Positions 18,866-29,717 are shown, counted from the stretch's first letter. The stretch: DNA of 64,000 nucleotides from Clostridiaceae bacterium Marseille-Q4143 (GCA_018228645.1 CP073693.1:1607501-1671500); one strand, 5' to 3'. Numbers and translations: made by a program. Notes: generated by a model not told the origin, from the sequence alone.

Positions 18866-19125
18866 ATTATTATGAAAAAGTTTATTTAAAATGTTACTGG
18901 CTGTCTTTGTTTTGATGGTTTTATTATATGCAATAATCGTGAAGGAATCATGTGCATATCGTGAACCTTTTTTGAAGGATAAATGAACAAATTATGAACA
19001 ACACCATATTTTCATGAAGATTTTTCGTTTGTGTGAGAGTTTGTTTTGTGCATGGAATCTTTTACAGAAAAAATTACAGTGAAATGTAAAAAAACTGAAA
19101 ATTCTACGGATCTATTTCAATAGCA

Positions 19126-19153
19126 TTGACATCCGAAAAAAAGAGGTTATAAT
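19126..19153 (+). promoter_or_regulatory. Consensus vegetative promoter
   Basis: TTGACA at 19126-19131 and TATAAT at 19148-19153 with a 16-base spacer: both hexamers match the consensus exactly. It drives the candidate small RNA that follows. Confidence 0.85.
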
Positions 19154-19159
19154 ACAAAT

Positions 19160-19253
19160 CATCAGAAGAAGATACGACTTCTGATAATTGAAAAGCGGAA
19201 ACCAGTTATCAAGGGAGATAGCACTGAAGATCAGTACTGTCTCTTTATTTTTT
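19160..19253 (+). ncRNA. Candidate small structured RNA of about 94 nt
   Basis: The RNA would begin about seven bases after the perfect -10 box. Helix 1 is ATCAGAAG (19161-19168) with CTTCTGAT (19178-19185). Helix 2 is TGATAATTG (19182-19190) with CAGTTATCA (19203-19211), one G-U pair. The two helices share TGAT, so they compete. GAGATAG (19215-19221) with CTGTCTC (19237-19243) forms a terminator followed by TTTATTTTTT. There is no same-strand gene downstream, only the convergent pyrG, so it looks like a stand-alone transcript rather than a leader. I cannot assign it to a known RNA family. Confidence 0.6.
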
Positions 19254-19292
19254 GCTTTTCTCTATCCCCTTAGTAGTATATATATTCAACGC

Positions 19293-19326
19293 AAAAACTC
19301 TCAGGTTGTCCGGCCTGAGAGTTTTT
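19293..19326. terminator. Bidirectional terminator at the 3' end of pyrG
   Basis: A 13-bp stem AAAAACTCTCAGG / CCTGAGAGTTTTT with an 8-base loop. On the minus strand it lies 18 bases past the pyrG stop and supplies the T-run there. Confidence 0.92.
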
Positions 19327-19344
19327 GTGTTATATCTATTATTT

Positions 19345-20946
19345 TTATTTCGCCTTCAGTGCGGCTGCTACGAATCCCTTGAACAGCGGATGTGGGCGGT
19401 TTGGTCTGGATTTGAGTTCCGGGTGAGCCTGTGTGGCAATGAAGAACGGGTGATTCGGGAGTTCGATGATCTCCACAATTCTTCCATCCGGAGACAGTCC
19501 GGAGAGGGACATGCCATGATCTACGAGAGTGGAACGGTAATCGTTATTTACCTCATAACGATGCCGGTGACGTTCGTGGATCAGTTCTTCGCCGTACAAC
19601 TCATAGGCCTTGGAGTTTTTATCAAGAACACATGGGCAGGAGCCGAGACGTAAGGTTCCGCCGATATCCTCCACGCCGTTCTGATCCGGCATCAGTGCAA
19701 TGACCGGATAAGCGGTGTTCGGGTCAAGCTCGATGCTGTGTGCGCCTTCCAGACCGACTACGTGGCGGGCAAACTCTACGATGGAGAGCTGCATGCCGAG
19801 GCACAGGCCGAGGAATGGTACATTGTGTTCGCGGGCATACTGGATAGCGGTGATTTTGCCTTCGATTCCGCGGTGGCCAAAGCCCCCCGGCACGAGGATA
19901 CCGCTCACGTCAGAGAGCAGTTCGTTCACATTTTCAGGAGTTACAGTCTCAGAGTCAATCCATTTGATATTGACTACGGCGTGGTTGTCAATGCCGCCGT
20001 GTTTCAGTGCTTCTACTACAGAAATGTAGGCGTCATGAAGCTGGATGTATTTTCCGACAAGGGCAACGGTCACTTCGGTGGTCGGATGACGCAGTTTGTT
20101 AACCATTTCGGTCCAGTCGGTCAGATCTGGTTCCGGGCATGGCAGATTCAGGCACTCGCAGGCTACCTGAGCAAGATACTCCTGCTCCATGGCAAGCGGT
20201 GCTTCATAAAGGTATTCTACATCCAGATTCTGCAGTACGTGATCCTTCGGCACATTACAGAACAGGGCAATCTTGTCTTTGATGCCTTTTTCCAGCGGGA
20301 GTTCTGTACGGCATATGATGATGTCCGGCTGGATGCCCATTCCCTGCAGTTCTTTGACAGAAGCCTGAGTCGGTTTGGTCTTCATCTCACCGGATGCTTT
20401 CAGATAAGGAATCAGGGTTACATGAAGGAGAATGGCATTGTCGTGTCCTACCTCATGCTGGAACTGGCGGATGGCTTCCAGGAACGGCTGGCTCTCAATA
20501 TCACCGACGGTTCCTCCGATTTCGATAATCGCGATATGTGTATCTTCGGAAGTGAAATTCCGATAGAAACGGCTTTTGATCTCATTGGTGATGTGTGGGA
20601 TAACCTGCACGGTTCCTCCGCCGTAATCACCGCGGCGCTCCTTCTGAAGAACAGACCAGTAAACCTTACCGGTTGTTACGTTGGAATTTTTATCAAGACT
20701 CTCGTCGATGAAGCGCTCATAATGTCCCAGATCAAGATCGGTTTCGGTTCCATCGTCGGTGACGAACACCTCACCGTGCTGTACTGGATTCATGGTACCA
20801 GGGTCAATATTAATATAAGGATCGAATTTCTGCATGGTTACTTTATAACCGCGTGCTTTCAGAAGACGGCCCAGAGATGCGGCAGTGATTCCCTTGCCGA
20901 GTCCTGATACAACGCCTCCGGTGACAAATACATACTTTACTGGCAT
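19345..20946 (-). CDS. pyrG: CTP synthase
   Basis: A 533-residue enzyme converting UTP to CTP with ATP and glutamine. The N-terminal synthetase starts [20 protein letters not shown], with [15 protein letters not shown] following. The C-terminal class I glutaminase has [11 protein letters not shown] and the nucleophile Cys in FLGLCLGMQ, with His/Glu in the [12 protein letters not shown] region. Length matches the family. AGGAGG precedes the ATG. The 5' region shows no obvious hairpin attenuator of the kind described for Bacillus pyrG. Confidence 0.97.
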   Translation of the reverse strand: MPVKYVFVTGGVVSGLGKGITAASLGRLLKARGYKVTMQKFDPYINIDPGTMNPVQHGEVFVTDDGTETDLDLGHYERFIDESLDKNSNVTTGKVYWSVLQKERRGDYGGGTVQVIPHITNEIKSRFYRNFTSEDTHIAIIEIGGTVGDIESQPFLEAIRQFQHEVGHDNAILLHVTLIPYLKASGEMKTKPTQASVKELQGMGIQPDIIICRTELPLEKGIKDKIALFCNVPKDHVLQNLDVEYLYEAPLAMEQEYLAQVACECLNLPCPEPDLTDWTEMVNKLRHPTTEVTVALVGKYIQLHDAYISVVEALKHGGIDNHAVVNIKWIDSETVTPENVNELLSDVSGILVPGGFGHRGIEGKITAIQYAREHNVPFLGLCLGMQLSIVEFARHVVGLEGAHSIELDPNTAYPVIALMPDQNGVEDIGGTLRLGSCPCVLDKNSKAYELYGEELIHERHRHRYEVNNDYRSTLVDHGMSLSGLSPDGRIVEIIELPNHPFFIATQAHPELKSRPNRPHPLFKGFVAAALKAK

Positions 20947-21118
20947 ATGGCTGATTCCTCCTGAATGTATATATTAAAAAATTTTACCAAATTAAAAAAA
21001 CATTATTTATTATATCTCCGCCACTTCCAAAAATCCATAAAAAACATACTAAAAATTTTACGGAATTTAGATTTATACTTATTTAATAATTCGTCACCAA
21101 ATTTTCATCGGAGGTGTA

Positions 21119-21147
21119 TTGATTTATAAAGGAAGGTTCACTATAAT
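21119..21147 (+). promoter_or_regulatory. ftsH promoter
   Basis: TTGATT at 21119-21124 and TATAAT at 21142-21147, 17 bases apart, 29 bases before the ftsH ATG. The stretch 20947-21118 between the divergent pyrG and ftsH genes is AT-rich, with no other feature seen. Confidence 0.7.
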
Positions 21148-21176
21148 AAGAAGTGCTACGCGCAAGGAGGAAAAAG

Positions 21177-23087
21177 ATGGACAAAAACACGACTCCGAAC
21201 AGAAATGGAGACAACAAGAATAACGGAAGATTTCCAAAGAACACCCAGAACATGATGATGTTTCTGGTGTTTCTTATGATAGGCTTTCTTCTCTGGGGCT
21301 TTGTGCGGGATCAGTACACGCAGGCCACGACACAGGAAGTTACCTACGATAAATTTCTGGAAATGCTCGAAAATGATGAGATTGCATCCGTAGAGGATAC
21401 GGGCGCGACCTGGGAGATCACTCCGAAGAGTGAGGAAAACAAGACGGTTAAAGTTACCTATTATACAGGAAAGATGGACGATGAAGGACTCCTGCCTCTC
21501 ATGAAGGAAAAGGGCGTGGAGATTAAACCGTACATTCAGGATACCTGGTCAGTGATCATATGGAATATCATCTCAATTCTGGCACCGATCCTGCTTCTGT
21601 GGCTGGCATTCGGCCTGCTCATGCGCCGGATGGGCGGCGGTGGCGGCATGATGGGTGTCGGCAAGAGCAAAGCCAAGGTATATATTGAAAAAGAGACAGG
21701 TGTCACATTTAAGGATGTGGCAGGTGAGGAAGAGGCGAAGGAATCTCTCGTAGAGGTGGTGGATTTCCTTCATAATCCGGTGAAATATACGGAGATCGGT
21801 GCAAAGCTGCCGAAGGGCGCACTGCTTGTGGGACCTCCCGGAACCGGCAAGACACTGCTGGCAAAAGCCGTGGCAGGAGAGGCACATGTGCCGTTCTTCT
21901 CTCTGGCAGGTTCTGATTTTGTAGAGATGTTCGTGGGAGTGGGTGCTTCCCGTGTACGTGACCTTTTTGAGGAGGCAAAGAAAAATGCCCCCTGTATCGT
22001 ATTCATCGATGAGATCGATGCTATCGGTAAGAGCCGTGATTCCCGCATGGGTGGAAATGATGAGCGAGAGCAGACTTTAAACCAGCTGCTTGCAGAGATG
22101 GATGGATTTGAGAGCAATCAGGCCTGCATCATTCTGGCTGCAACTAACCGTCCGGAAGTTCTCGATCAGGCCCTGCTTCGACCGGGTCGTTTTGACCGCC
22201 GGATCATCGTGGAGCGTCCGGATCTGAAAGGCCGTGAGGACATTCTGAAAGTACATGCGAAAAATGTGAAGATGGATGAGACTGTGGATCTGGCAGCAGT
22301 AGCGCTGGCTACCAGCGGAGCTGTAGGTGCCGATCTGGCAAATATGATCAATGAGGCAGCTATCCTGGCAGTAAAACACGGACGCAGAGCTATCTGCCAG
22401 AAAGATCTCTTCGATGCCATGGAAGTAGTACTCATGGGTAAAGAGAAAAAGAACAAGATCTTAAGCGAGGAAGAACGAAAAATTGTTTCTTACCATGAAG
22501 TTGGCCATGCGCTGACCAGTGCCCTGCAGAAAGATGCGGAACCGGTACAGAAGATCACGATCATTCCGCGTACCAGCGGAGCTCTTGGATATGTGCTGCA
22601 GACACCGGAGGAGGAGAAGTTCCTGCTCTCTAAGAATGAGATTCTGGCACGTCTGGTAGTCTGCATGGGCGGACGCGCTGCGGAGGAAGTGGTATTTGAC
22701 TCCATTACCACCGGTGCTTCCAATGATATTCAGCAGGCAACCAATCTGGCGAGAGCCATGGTTACTCAGTACGGTATGTCCGATAAGTTTGGTCTTATGG
22801 GTCTGGAGTCCAGAGAGAGTATGTATCTCGACAATGGCAGCGTCTTAAACTGCAGTGACGAGACCGCATCCCATGTGGATGAGGAAGTCATGCGGATTTT
22901 GAAAGAAGCGTATGACGAGGCAAAACAGTTGCTCACCGAGAATCGGGAGTGCCTGGATAAGATTGCTGAGTTCCTGATTGAAAAAGAAACCATCACCGGT
23001 AAGGAATTTATGGAGATTTACCACAAAGTCCGTGACGGCAGTGACAAGGAAGAATACCATCAGGAAGAACTGATTTTTGCGGAATAA
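21177..23087 (+). CDS. ftsH: ATP-dependent zinc metalloprotease FtsH
   Basis: A 636-residue membrane AAA+ protease for quality control of membrane and regulatory proteins. Two membrane segments flank a short external domain (about residues 26-42 and 123-145). Walker A GPPGTGKT is at 219-226, Walker [10 protein letters not shown] and the second-region-of-homology arginines (RPGRFDRR) follow, and the zinc site is His440-Glu441-Val-Gly-His444, fitting HExxH. The ATG at 21177 has AAGGAGG upstream. The Val at the third position replaces the more usual Ala and should not affect zinc binding. Confidence 0.97.
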   Translation: MDKNTTPNRNGDNKNNGRFPKNTQNMMMFLVFLMIGFLLWGFVRDQYTQATTQEVTYDKFLEMLENDEIASVEDTGATWEITPKSEENKTVKVTYYTGKMDDEGLLPLMKEKGVEIKPYIQDTWSVIIWNIISILAPILLLWLAFGLLMRRMGGGGGMMGVGKSKAKVYIEKETGVTFKDVAGEEEAKESLVEVVDFLHNPVKYTEIGAKLPKGALLVGPPGTGKTLLAKAVAGEAHVPFFSLAGSDFVEMFVGVGASRVRDLFEEAKKNAPCIVFIDEIDAIGKSRDSRMGGNDEREQTLNQLLAEMDGFESNQACIILAATNRPEVLDQALLRPGRFDRRIIVERPDLKGREDILKVHAKNVKMDETVDLAAVALATSGAVGADLANMINEAAILAVKHGRRAICQKDLFDAMEVVLMGKEKKNKILSEEERKIVSYHEVGHALTSALQKDAEPVQKITIIPRTSGALGYVLQTPEEEKFLLSKNEILARLVVCMGGRAAEEVVFDSITTGASNDIQQATNLARAMVTQYGMSDKFGLMGLESRESMYLDNGSVLNCSDETASHVDEEVMRILKEAYDEAKQLLTENRECLDKIAEFLIEKETITGKEFMEIYHKVRDGSDKEEYHQEELIFAE

Positions 23088-23109
23088 GAAAATAAGAAGC
23101 TGAGGAAGA

Positions 23110-23152
23110 GCCGTCAGAACGCAGTGAATGTCCTGCGCTTTGGCGGTTTTCG
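23110..23152 (+). terminator. Probable terminator after ftsH
   Basis: GCCGTC pairs with GGCGGT (two G-U) around an inner CGCAG/CTGCG stem, followed by TTTTCG. It may attenuate read-through into uvrC. Confidence 0.5.
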
Positions 23153-23175
23153 TTATCCGGAAAAAGGAGAAGCAA

Positions 23176-24996
23176 ATGGCAATATTTAATATCGAAGAAG
23201 AACTGAAAAAGCTTCCGTCCAAACCGGGCGTTTATCTCATGCACGACGACAAGGATGCTATTATCTATGTGGGAAAGGCCATTTCACTGAAAAACCGGGT
23301 ACGACAGTATTTCCAGTCCAGCCGGAATAAGGGTGTAAAAATTGAACAGATGGTGACTCATATTGCCAGGTTTGAGTATATTATCACGGATTCGGAACTG
23401 GAAGCGCTGGTGCTGGAGTGTAATCTTATTAAGGAACATCGTCCTAAATACAATACCATGCTGATGGATGACAAGACTTATCCGTTTATTAAGGTGACAG
23501 TACAGGAAGATTTTCCGAGGGTATTGTTTGCCCGGCAGATGTACAAGGATAAGGCAAAATACTATGGACCCTATACATCTGCAGGGGCAGTGAAGGATAC
23601 TATAGATCTCATTCATAAACTGTATGGCATCCGGACCTGCAACAAGCAGCTGCCAAAGATGCAGGGAAAAGAGCGGCCGTGTCTGAATTATCATATTCAT
23701 CAGTGTCCGGCACCTTGCCAGGGATATATTTCAAAGGAAGAATACGCAAAGTCTGTCAAAAAAGTACTGACTTTTCTAAATGGTGATTATACACCGATCC
23801 TGAAGGAACTGGAAGAGAAAATGCTGGAGGCTTCGGAGGAGATGGAGTTTGAAAAAGCCATCGAGTACCGGGAACTTTTAAACAGTGTGACCAAGATTGC
23901 TCAGAAACAGAAGATTACCAGCAGTGACATGGAGGATAAGGATGTCATTGCCATGTCTGTAGATCAGCATGATGCGGTGGTACAGGTGTTTTTTATCCGG
24001 GATGGCCGCCTCATTGGAAGAGACCATTTCTGCCTGCGGATTGCAAACGGGGACAGCCGGCCAGAGGTACTGTCTGCTTTTATCAAGCAGTTTTACGCGG
24101 GAACCCCGTACATTCCCAGAGAAATCATGCTGCAGTATGAGATCGAGGATGCGGCACTCATAGAAGAGTGGCTGAGCGGCAGAAAAGGTCAGAAGGTGCA
24201 TATCCAGGTGCCGAAGAAGGGCCAGAAGGAAAAGTTGGTGGAACTGGCGAAGAAGAATGCGGATATGGTGCTCATGCAGGATCGCGAGCGCATCCGCAGA
24301 GAGGAAGGCCGCACCATCGGTGCCATGAAAGAGATTGCAAATCTTCTGAATCTTCCGAAGCTGGAACGGGTAGAAGCCTATGATATTTCCAATATCAGCG
24401 GTTTCCAGACGGTTGGCTCCATGGTAGTTTTTGAGAAAGGCCGGCCTAAAAGGTCTGATTACCGGAAATTCAGGATTCGCGGCGTGCAGGGGGTGGATGA
24501 CTATGCCAGTATGGAGGAAGTGCTGACCAGACGTCTTTCCCACTATGAAAATTATCCGGATCTGATTATGATGGATGGTGGCCGTGGTCAGGTAAATATT
24601 GCTCTGAAAGTTATGCAGCAGCTGAATATCGAGGTGCCGGTCTGCGGTATGGTAAAGGATGACAAGCATCGGACCAGAGGAATCTATTTTCATAACATAG
24701 AATTGCCTGTTGACCGGGACAGTGAAGCGTTCCGGCTGGTGACCAGGATTCAGGATGAGGCCCACCGGTTTGCCATCGAATATCACCGTTCTCTCCGAAG
24801 TAAGGAGCAGGTGCATTCAGTATTGGATGATATTCCTGGTATTGGTCCTGCGCGGAGAAAAGCGCTGATGAAATCTTTCCAGACACTGGAAGATATCAAG
24901 TCTGCCACGGAGGAGGAACTGGCAGAAGTGGAGGGTATGAACAGCCGCTCTGCGCGTCAGGTTTTTGAGTTCTTTCATATTGCGAAGAACGAATAA
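23176..24996 (+). CDS. uvrC: UvrABC system protein C (excinuclease subunit)
   Basis: A 606-residue nucleotide-excision-repair nuclease that makes both incisions around a lesion. The N-terminal GIY-YIG domain reads [23 protein letters not shown] motif ([15 protein letters not shown]) binds UvrB, an RNase-H-like C-terminal nuclease has [10 protein letters not shown] and MMDGGRGQV, and tandem helix-hairpin-helix motifs ([17 protein letters not shown]) close the protein. The ATG at 23176 follows AAAGGAGA. The Cys cluster CPAPCQGY is the expected UvrC metal/cluster site. Confidence 0.96.
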   Translation: MAIFNIEEELKKLPSKPGVYLMHDDKDAIIYVGKAISLKNRVRQYFQSSRNKGVKIEQMVTHIARFEYIITDSELEALVLECNLIKEHRPKYNTMLMDDKTYPFIKVTVQEDFPRVLFARQMYKDKAKYYGPYTSAGAVKDTIDLIHKLYGIRTCNKQLPKMQGKERPCLNYHIHQCPAPCQGYISKEEYAKSVKKVLTFLNGDYTPILKELEEKMLEASEEMEFEKAIEYRELLNSVTKIAQKQKITSSDMEDKDVIAMSVDQHDAVVQVFFIRDGRLIGRDHFCLRIANGDSRPEVLSAFIKQFYAGTPYIPREIMLQYEIEDAALIEEWLSGRKGQKVHIQVPKKGQKEKLVELAKKNADMVLMQDRERIRREEGRTIGAMKEIANLLNLPKLERVEAYDISNISGFQTVGSMVVFEKGRPKRSDYRKFRIRGVQGVDDYASMEEVLTRRLSHYENYPDLIMMDGGRGQVNIALKVMQQLNIEVPVCGMVKDDKHRTRGIYFHNIELPVDRDSEAFRLVTRIQDEAHRFAIEYHRSLRSKEQVHSVLDDIPGIGPARRKALMKSFQTLEDIKSATEEELAEVEGMNSRSARQVFEFFHIAKNE

Positions 24997-25091
24997 AGAA
25001 GGTATACTGGAACTATGAAAGACCGAAAGAAGACAGTACCGCCCCGTGGGTGGAAAATCCGGTCAATTAAAAGAGAACAGGAGAAGCGACG

Positions 25092-26021
25092 ATGCCGACA
25101 GTATCATTAAATAAGATGATTGAGAAGCTTGATCTGAAAAATCTGACGCCGGATATTGCAACAGACGGAATTGAGATCAGCAGCCCGGATATCAACCGTC
25201 CGGCACTTCAGCTGGCAGGCTATTTTGAACATTTTGCCTGCGAGCGGGTACAGATTATTGGATATGTAGAATACACCTATCTGAAAAATCAGGATAAAGA
25301 GGAGAAGCTGAAGAACTATGAGAGGTTCATGTCCAGCAAGATCCCCTGTGTCATCTATGCATCACGGACCGAACCGGATGAAGAGATGTATGAGATGGCG
25401 AGAAAATATCACAAACCGCTGCTGTTCAGCAACCGTATGACCTCTCCGCTCATGGCGGAAGTTATCCGTTGGCTGAATGTGGAGCTGGCCCCCTGCATTT
25501 CCATTCACGGCGTGCTGGTGGATGTATACGGTGAAGGTATTCTGATCATGGGTGAAAGCGGTATCGGTAAGAGTGAGGCGGCACTGGAGCTGATTAAGCG
25601 CGGACACCGACTGATTACTGATGATGTAGTGGAGATTCACAAAGTCAGCGACGATACGCTGGTGGGAACTTCTCCGGAGATTACCCGCCATTTCATCGAG
25701 CTGCGCGGTATCGGTATCATCGACGTCAAGACTCTGTATGGTGTTGAGAGTGTAAAGGAGACCCAGAATATTGATCTGGTTATCCGTCTGGAAGAGTGGG
25801 ACAAAGACAGAGAATACGACCGCCTGGGACTGAACGAGGAGTACACGGAATTTCTCGGAAATAAAGTCGTCTGCCATTCCATTCCGATCCGTCCGGGCCG
25901 GAACCTTGCTATTATTGTAGAGTCTGCGGCAGTCAACCACAGACAGAAGAAGATGGGCTACAATGCGGCTCAGGAGCTGTACCGCCGTGTACAGGAGAGC
26001 ATTAACCGCAATAAGAAATAG
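25092..26021 (+). CDS. hprK: HPr kinase/phosphorylase
   Basis: A 309-residue bifunctional enzyme that phosphorylates and dephosphorylates Ser46 of HPr, controlling carbon catabolite repression in Firmicutes. The Walker A loop is GESGIGKSEAALELIKRGHRL, then DDVVEIHK, and the HPrK signature ELRGIGIIDVKTLYG follows. The N-terminal domain (1-130) matches the family fold. It sits 20 bases upstream of a ROK glucokinase, a sensible pairing of glycolytic sensing and sugar phosphorylation. Confidence 0.96.
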   Translation: MPTVSLNKMIEKLDLKNLTPDIATDGIEISSPDINRPALQLAGYFEHFACERVQIIGYVEYTYLKNQDKEEKLKNYERFMSSKIPCVIYASRTEPDEEMYEMARKYHKPLLFSNRMTSPLMAEVIRWLNVELAPCISIHGVLVDVYGEGILIMGESGIGKSEAALELIKRGHRLITDDVVEIHKVSDDTLVGTSPEITRHFIELRGIGIIDVKTLYGVESVKETQNIDLVIRLEEWDKDREYDRLGLNEEYTEFLGNKVVCHSIPIRPGRNLAIIVESAAVNHRQKKMGYNAAQELYRRVQESINRNKK

Positions 26022-26041
26022 AGAATCAGGGGGAAAGGAAT

Positions 26042-26980
26042 ATGCAGGAATACTGTTTTGGAATTGATGTGGGAGGTACCACGGTAAAGATGGGACTGTT
26101 CCGCACAGATGGAGAACTTCTGGAAAAATGGGAGATCCCAAGCCATACGGAAAATGAAGGAGCTGCGATCCTGCCGGATATTGCGAAAGCGGCGCTTGGC
26201 AAGCTGAAGGAACGAGGAATTGATAAAAAGAATGTAGCGGGTATCGGTATTGGTGTGCCGGGTCCTATTGATGCCAATGGTGTGGTTCCGCATACAGCCA
26301 ATCTTGGATGGGGATATAAAGAAGTAACCAAAGAGCTCACTGAATTGACCGGACTGCCCAGCAAGGGCGGAAATGATGCGAATGTAGCAGCATTAGGCGA
26401 GATGTGGAAAGGCGCGGCAGCAGGCCATAAGAGCGGTGTTATGGTAACTCTTGGAACAGGAGTTGGCGGCGGTGTGATTATTAATGGAAAAATTATTACC
26501 GGCGCACACGGAGCAGGTGGTGAAATTGGACACATTCATGTGGACGATGAAGTGCCTGGCGCCTGCGGCTGTGGAAATCATGGCTGCCTGGAACATGTGG
26601 CTTCCGCCAACGGTATTGTCCGTCTGGCAAAATGGATGCTGGAACAGAACGCTGTGAAAACGGTTCTGGATCCGGAGACCATGTCGGCGCGGGAGATTTG
26701 GGATGCAGTAAAAGATGGGGATACATTTGCCTGTGAAGTAGCAGAGCGTTTCGGAAAATATCTGGGACTGGCACTGTCTGCAGTGGCAGGAACTGCAGAT
26801 CCGGAAGTATTTGTCATCGGCGGCGGTATGTCCAGAGCCGGACAGATCGTCATTGATTACATTCAGAAATATTATGTGAAATATGTATTCCGCGGATGCA
26901 GGGATGCAGAGTTTATTCTGGCAAGTCTTGGAAATGATGCCGGTATGTATGGCGCAGCCAAGCTGGTGATTGAAGAATAA
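26042..26980 (+). CDS. glk: ROK-family glucokinase
   Basis: A 312-residue sugar kinase. The ATP phosphate loop is FGIDVGGTTVKMGLF at the N-terminus. The ROK zinc-binding motif is complete: His in GEIGHIHV and then CGCGNHGCLEHVAS with three Cys. The catalytic Asp is in GNDANVAALGE. It converts glucose to glucose-6-phosphate in the cytoplasm. It follows hprK in the same transcript and is closed by the strong terminator at 27001. Confidence 0.93.
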   Translation: MQEYCFGIDVGGTTVKMGLFRTDGELLEKWEIPSHTENEGAAILPDIAKAALGKLKERGIDKKNVAGIGIGVPGPIDANGVVPHTANLGWGYKEVTKELTELTGLPSKGGNDANVAALGEMWKGAAAGHKSGVMVTLGTGVGGGVIINGKIITGAHGAGGEIGHIHVDDEVPGACGCGNHGCLEHVASANGIVRLAKWMLEQNAVKTVLDPETMSAREIWDAVKDGDTFACEVAERFGKYLGLALSAVAGTADPEVFVIGGGMSRAGQIVIDYIQKYYVKYVFRGCRDAEFILASLGNDAGMYGAAKLVIEE

Positions 26981-27000
26981 GAAGGAATATGATATATAAC

Positions 27001-27046
27001 AAAAGGGCATACCGTTCATCGAGTGATGAACGGTATGCCATTTTTG
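27001..27046. terminator. Bidirectional terminator between glk and typA
   Basis: A perfect 15-bp stem, GGCATACCGTTCATC / GATGAACGGTATGCC, with a GAGT loop, followed by ATTTTT on the plus strand and by TTTT on the minus strand. Confidence 0.94.
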
Positions 27047-27063
27047 CATAGAACCGCATCCGA

Positions 27064-28887
27064 TTATTTACGGATAGCAGCTCTCTTTCTCATGGTCGGG
27101 TCCAGAATTTTCTTGCGAATTCTTAATGTCTTCGGAGTGATCTCAAGAAGCTCGTCGGTGTCGATGAACTCCAGAGCCTGTTCAAGACTTAATACTCTCG
27201 GCGGAGTCAGCTTCAGAGCCTCGTCAGCGCTGGAAGAACGGGTATTGGTCAGCTTCTTGGTTTTGCAGACATTGATCTCAATATCTTCTGCCTTGCCGGT
27301 CTGTCCGATAACCATACCTGCATATACTTTTACGCCAGGTCCGATGAACAGGTCACCACGTTCCTGGGCATTGAAGAGACCGTAGGTGATGGACTCACCG
27401 GACTCGAATGCGATCAGAGAACCCTGTTTGCGGTACTGGATATCTCCTTTGTACGGCTCATAACCGTTGAAGATAGTGTTCAGAACGCCGGTACCTTTGG
27501 TGTCGGTCATGAACTCTCCGCGGTATCCGATAAGGCCTCGTGCCGGGATGGAAAATTCCAGACGGGTGGAACCGTTGCTGTTGGTATGCATGTTGCGGAG
27601 TTCCCCTTTACGCTCACCCAGCTTCTGAATAACGCTTCCGGAGAACTCGTCATCTACATCAATGTAAGCCAGCTCCATCGGCTCCAGCTTCTTGCCATTC
27701 TCGTCATAGTGATAAAGTACTTCGGCTTTGCTGACAGAGAACTCATAACCTTCACGACGCATGTTTTCGATCAGGACGGACAGATGAAGCTCACCACGTC
27801 CGGATACTTTGAAACTGTCAGTACTGTCAGTCTCCTCCACACGAAGGCTGACATCGGTGTTCAGCTCACGGAACAGACGGTCGCGCAGATGACGGGAAGT
27901 GACGAATTTTCCTTCTGTACCGGCGAGCGGGCTGTCATTGACATTAAACTGCATGGAGATGGTCGGCTCAGAAATCTTCTGGAACGGAATTGCTTCCGGC
28001 GCTTCCGGTGCACACAGAGTATCTCCGATATGCAGATCTGAAATACCGGAAATGGCAACAATGGAACCGATGGTTGCGTTCTGCACTTCTACCTTATTCA
28101 GACCGTCGAATTCATAGAGACGGCTGACTTTTACTTTTCGCATCTTATCCGGATCATGATGGTTTACGATAACCACATCCTGGTTCACGGAGATGGTACC
28201 GCGGTCTACTTTTCCAACGCCGATACGGCCTACATATTCGTTGTAGTCGATGGTACTGATCAGTACCTGGGTCGGTGCTTCCGGATCACCTTCCGGAGCC
28301 GGAATATAATTCAGAATGGTATCGAACAGCGGAGTCATATCCTTGCCCTGTTCGTTCGGATCCAGGGAAGCGTAGCCGCCCTTTGCGGAAGCATAGACAA
28401 ACGGGCAGTCCAGCTGCTCATCAGTAGCGTCCAGATCCATCAGAAGCTCCAGAACCTCGTCTACGACTTCTTCCGGTCTTGCTTCCGGACGGTCGATTTT
28501 GTTGATGCAGACGATTACCGGAAGATTCAGCTCCAGCGCTTTCTTCAGAACGAATTTGGTCTGGGGCATGGAACCTTCGAAAGCATCTACCACAAGGATA
28601 ACACCGTTTACCATTTTAAGGACACGCTCTACTTCGCCGCCGAAGTCTGCATGACCGGGAGTATCGATGATGTTGATTTTTACATCCTTATAAAAGACTG
28701 CCGTGTTTTTGGAAAGAATGGTGATACCTCTTTCTCTTTCAATATCATTGGAGTCCATGACACGTTCTGCCACTTCCTGATTGGCACGGAACACGCCGCT
28801 CTGTTTCAGAAGCTCATCGACCAGGGTGGTCTTGCCGTGGTCTACATGAGCGATGATTGCTATATTTCTTACATCTTCACGTTTCAT
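27064..28887 (-). CDS. typA: Ribosome-associated GTPase TypA/BipA
   Basis: A 607-residue translational GTPase of the EF-G class. G1 is IAHVDHGKTTLVDELL, G3 is DTPGHADFGGEV, and G4 is NKIDRPEARP. EF-G-like domains II, III and V and the BipA-specific C-terminal domain (GLFNAQERGDLFIGPG) follow. It binds the 70S ribosome and helps 50S assembly and stress adaptation. It is monocistronic on the minus strand. Confidence 0.96.
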   Translation of the reverse strand: MKREDVRNIAIIAHVDHGKTTLVDELLKQSGVFRANQEVAERVMDSNDIERERGITILSKNTAVFYKDVKINIIDTPGHADFGGEVERVLKMVNGVILVVDAFEGSMPQTKFVLKKALELNLPVIVCINKIDRPEARPEEVVDEVLELLMDLDATDEQLDCPFVYASAKGGYASLDPNEQGKDMTPLFDTILNYIPAPEGDPEAPTQVLISTIDYNEYVGRIGVGKVDRGTISVNQDVVIVNHHDPDKMRKVKVSRLYEFDGLNKVEVQNATIGSIVAISGISDLHIGDTLCAPEAPEAIPFQKISEPTISMQFNVNDSPLAGTEGKFVTSRHLRDRLFRELNTDVSLRVEETDSTDSFKVSGRGELHLSVLIENMRREGYEFSVSKAEVLYHYDENGKKLEPMELAYIDVDDEFSGSVIQKLGERKGELRNMHTNSNGSTRLEFSIPARGLIGYRGEFMTDTKGTGVLNTIFNGYEPYKGDIQYRKQGSLIAFESGESITYGLFNAQERGDLFIGPGVKVYAGMVIGQTGKAEDIEINVCKTKKLTNTRSSSADEALKLTPPRVLSLEQALEFIDTDELLEITPKTLRIRKKILDPTMRKRAAIRK

Positions 28888-28936
28888 ACTAAAAACCTCT
28901 TCTTTGTTGTCTCACTCAATATCCTACAAATTTAAT

Positions 28937-28964
28937 AGTGTAACATATTTTGCCCGGAATACAA
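28937..28964 (-). promoter_or_regulatory. typA promoter
   Basis: On the minus strand, TTGTAT (28964-28959) and TACACT (28942-28937) lie 16 bases apart, about 50 bases before the typA start. Confidence 0.55.
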
Positions 28965-29084
28965 GCTTTTTTCGCATCAGGCGCATAATTTTTAACTTTT
29001 TTGGAATATTTGGAAAAGAACGGGAATATATTTTATAGACAATGTACGAAAAGAGACACTTCGTCAAAAGGAAGGGAGAACAAA

Positions 29085-29717
29085 ATGATGTCAGATAAGA
29101 TGATTGAAAACAACCAGGTGTCGATTGTAGGGGAAGTCGTGTCCGACTTCACATTCAGCCATGAAGTTTTTGGGGAAGGCTTCTATATGCTGAATGTATC
29201 TGTAAAACGGCTAAGCGATTCATGTGATATTATTCCGCTGATGATTTCCGAGCGGCTGATTGATGTGAATGCGGATTACCGGGGAGCCTATATCCGTGCG
29301 GCGGGCCAGTTTCGGTCCTACAATCGGCACGAGGAGAAGAAGAACCGTCTGGTTCTTTCTGTATTTGTAAGGGAACTGGAGTTTACGGATGAAGAAGTGG
29401 AGAATGCCAAGACTAATCAGATCTTTCTGGACGGATATATCTGCAAACCACCGGTCTATCGGAAAACACCGCTTGGACGTGAGATTGCGGATATTTTACT
29501 GGCTGTCAACCGGCCTTATGGAAAATCTGATTATATTCCCTGCATCTGCTGGGGAAGAAATGCCCGTTTTGCATCCGGATTTGAGGTGGGAGGCCACACA
29601 CAGATCTGGGGAAGAATCCAGAGCCGCGAGTACATGAAAAAACTGAGTGAGGAGGAAAGTGAGAAAAGAATTGCATATGAAATATCTGTGAGCAAACTCG
29701 AGTATCTTGAATCATAG
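29085..29717 (+). CDS. SSB/PriB-like tandem OB-fold protein
   Basis: A 210-residue protein with two OB-fold-like halves. Residues about 7-105 (QVSIVGEVVSDFTFSHEVFG onward) and 115-205 (FLDGYICKPPVYRKTPLGRE, then IPCICWGRNAR) each resemble single-stranded DNA-binding proteins or primosomal PriB. It lacks the acidic C-terminal tip of a housekeeping SSB. It may be an accessory ssDNA-binding protein. AAGGGAG precedes two adjacent ATG codons at 29085 and 29088. It stands alone, with a hairpin downstream. Confidence 0.75.
   Translation: MMSDKMIENNQVSIVGEVVSDFTFSHEVFGEGFYMLNVSVKRLSDSCDIIPLMISERLIDVNADYRGAYIRAAGQFRSYNRHEEKKNRLVLSVFVRELEFTDEEVENAKTNQIFLDGYICKPPVYRKTPLGREIADILLAVNRPYGKSDYIPCICWGRNARFASGFEVGGHTQIWGRIQSREYMKKLSEEESEKRIAYEISVSKLEYLES

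Noticed and set aside
19188..19382. A 64-codon plus-strand frame crossing the candidate small RNA
   Set aside because: It runs through the RNA terminator and then the pyrG terminator, and it lacks a ribosome site; better explained as noncoding.
19738..20907. A 389-codon plus-strand frame opposite pyrG
   Set aside because: It is a mirror of the CTP synthase gene; composition and lack of any motif argue against coding.
22494..22508. HEVGH in FtsH considered as a defective zinc site
   Set aside because: The motif still fits HExxH; only a non-ligand position differs.
25015..25110. A 31-codon Arg/Lys-rich frame between uvrC and hprK
   Set aside because: It has only a poor ribosome site and overlaps the hprK start; its basic composition alone is not evidence.
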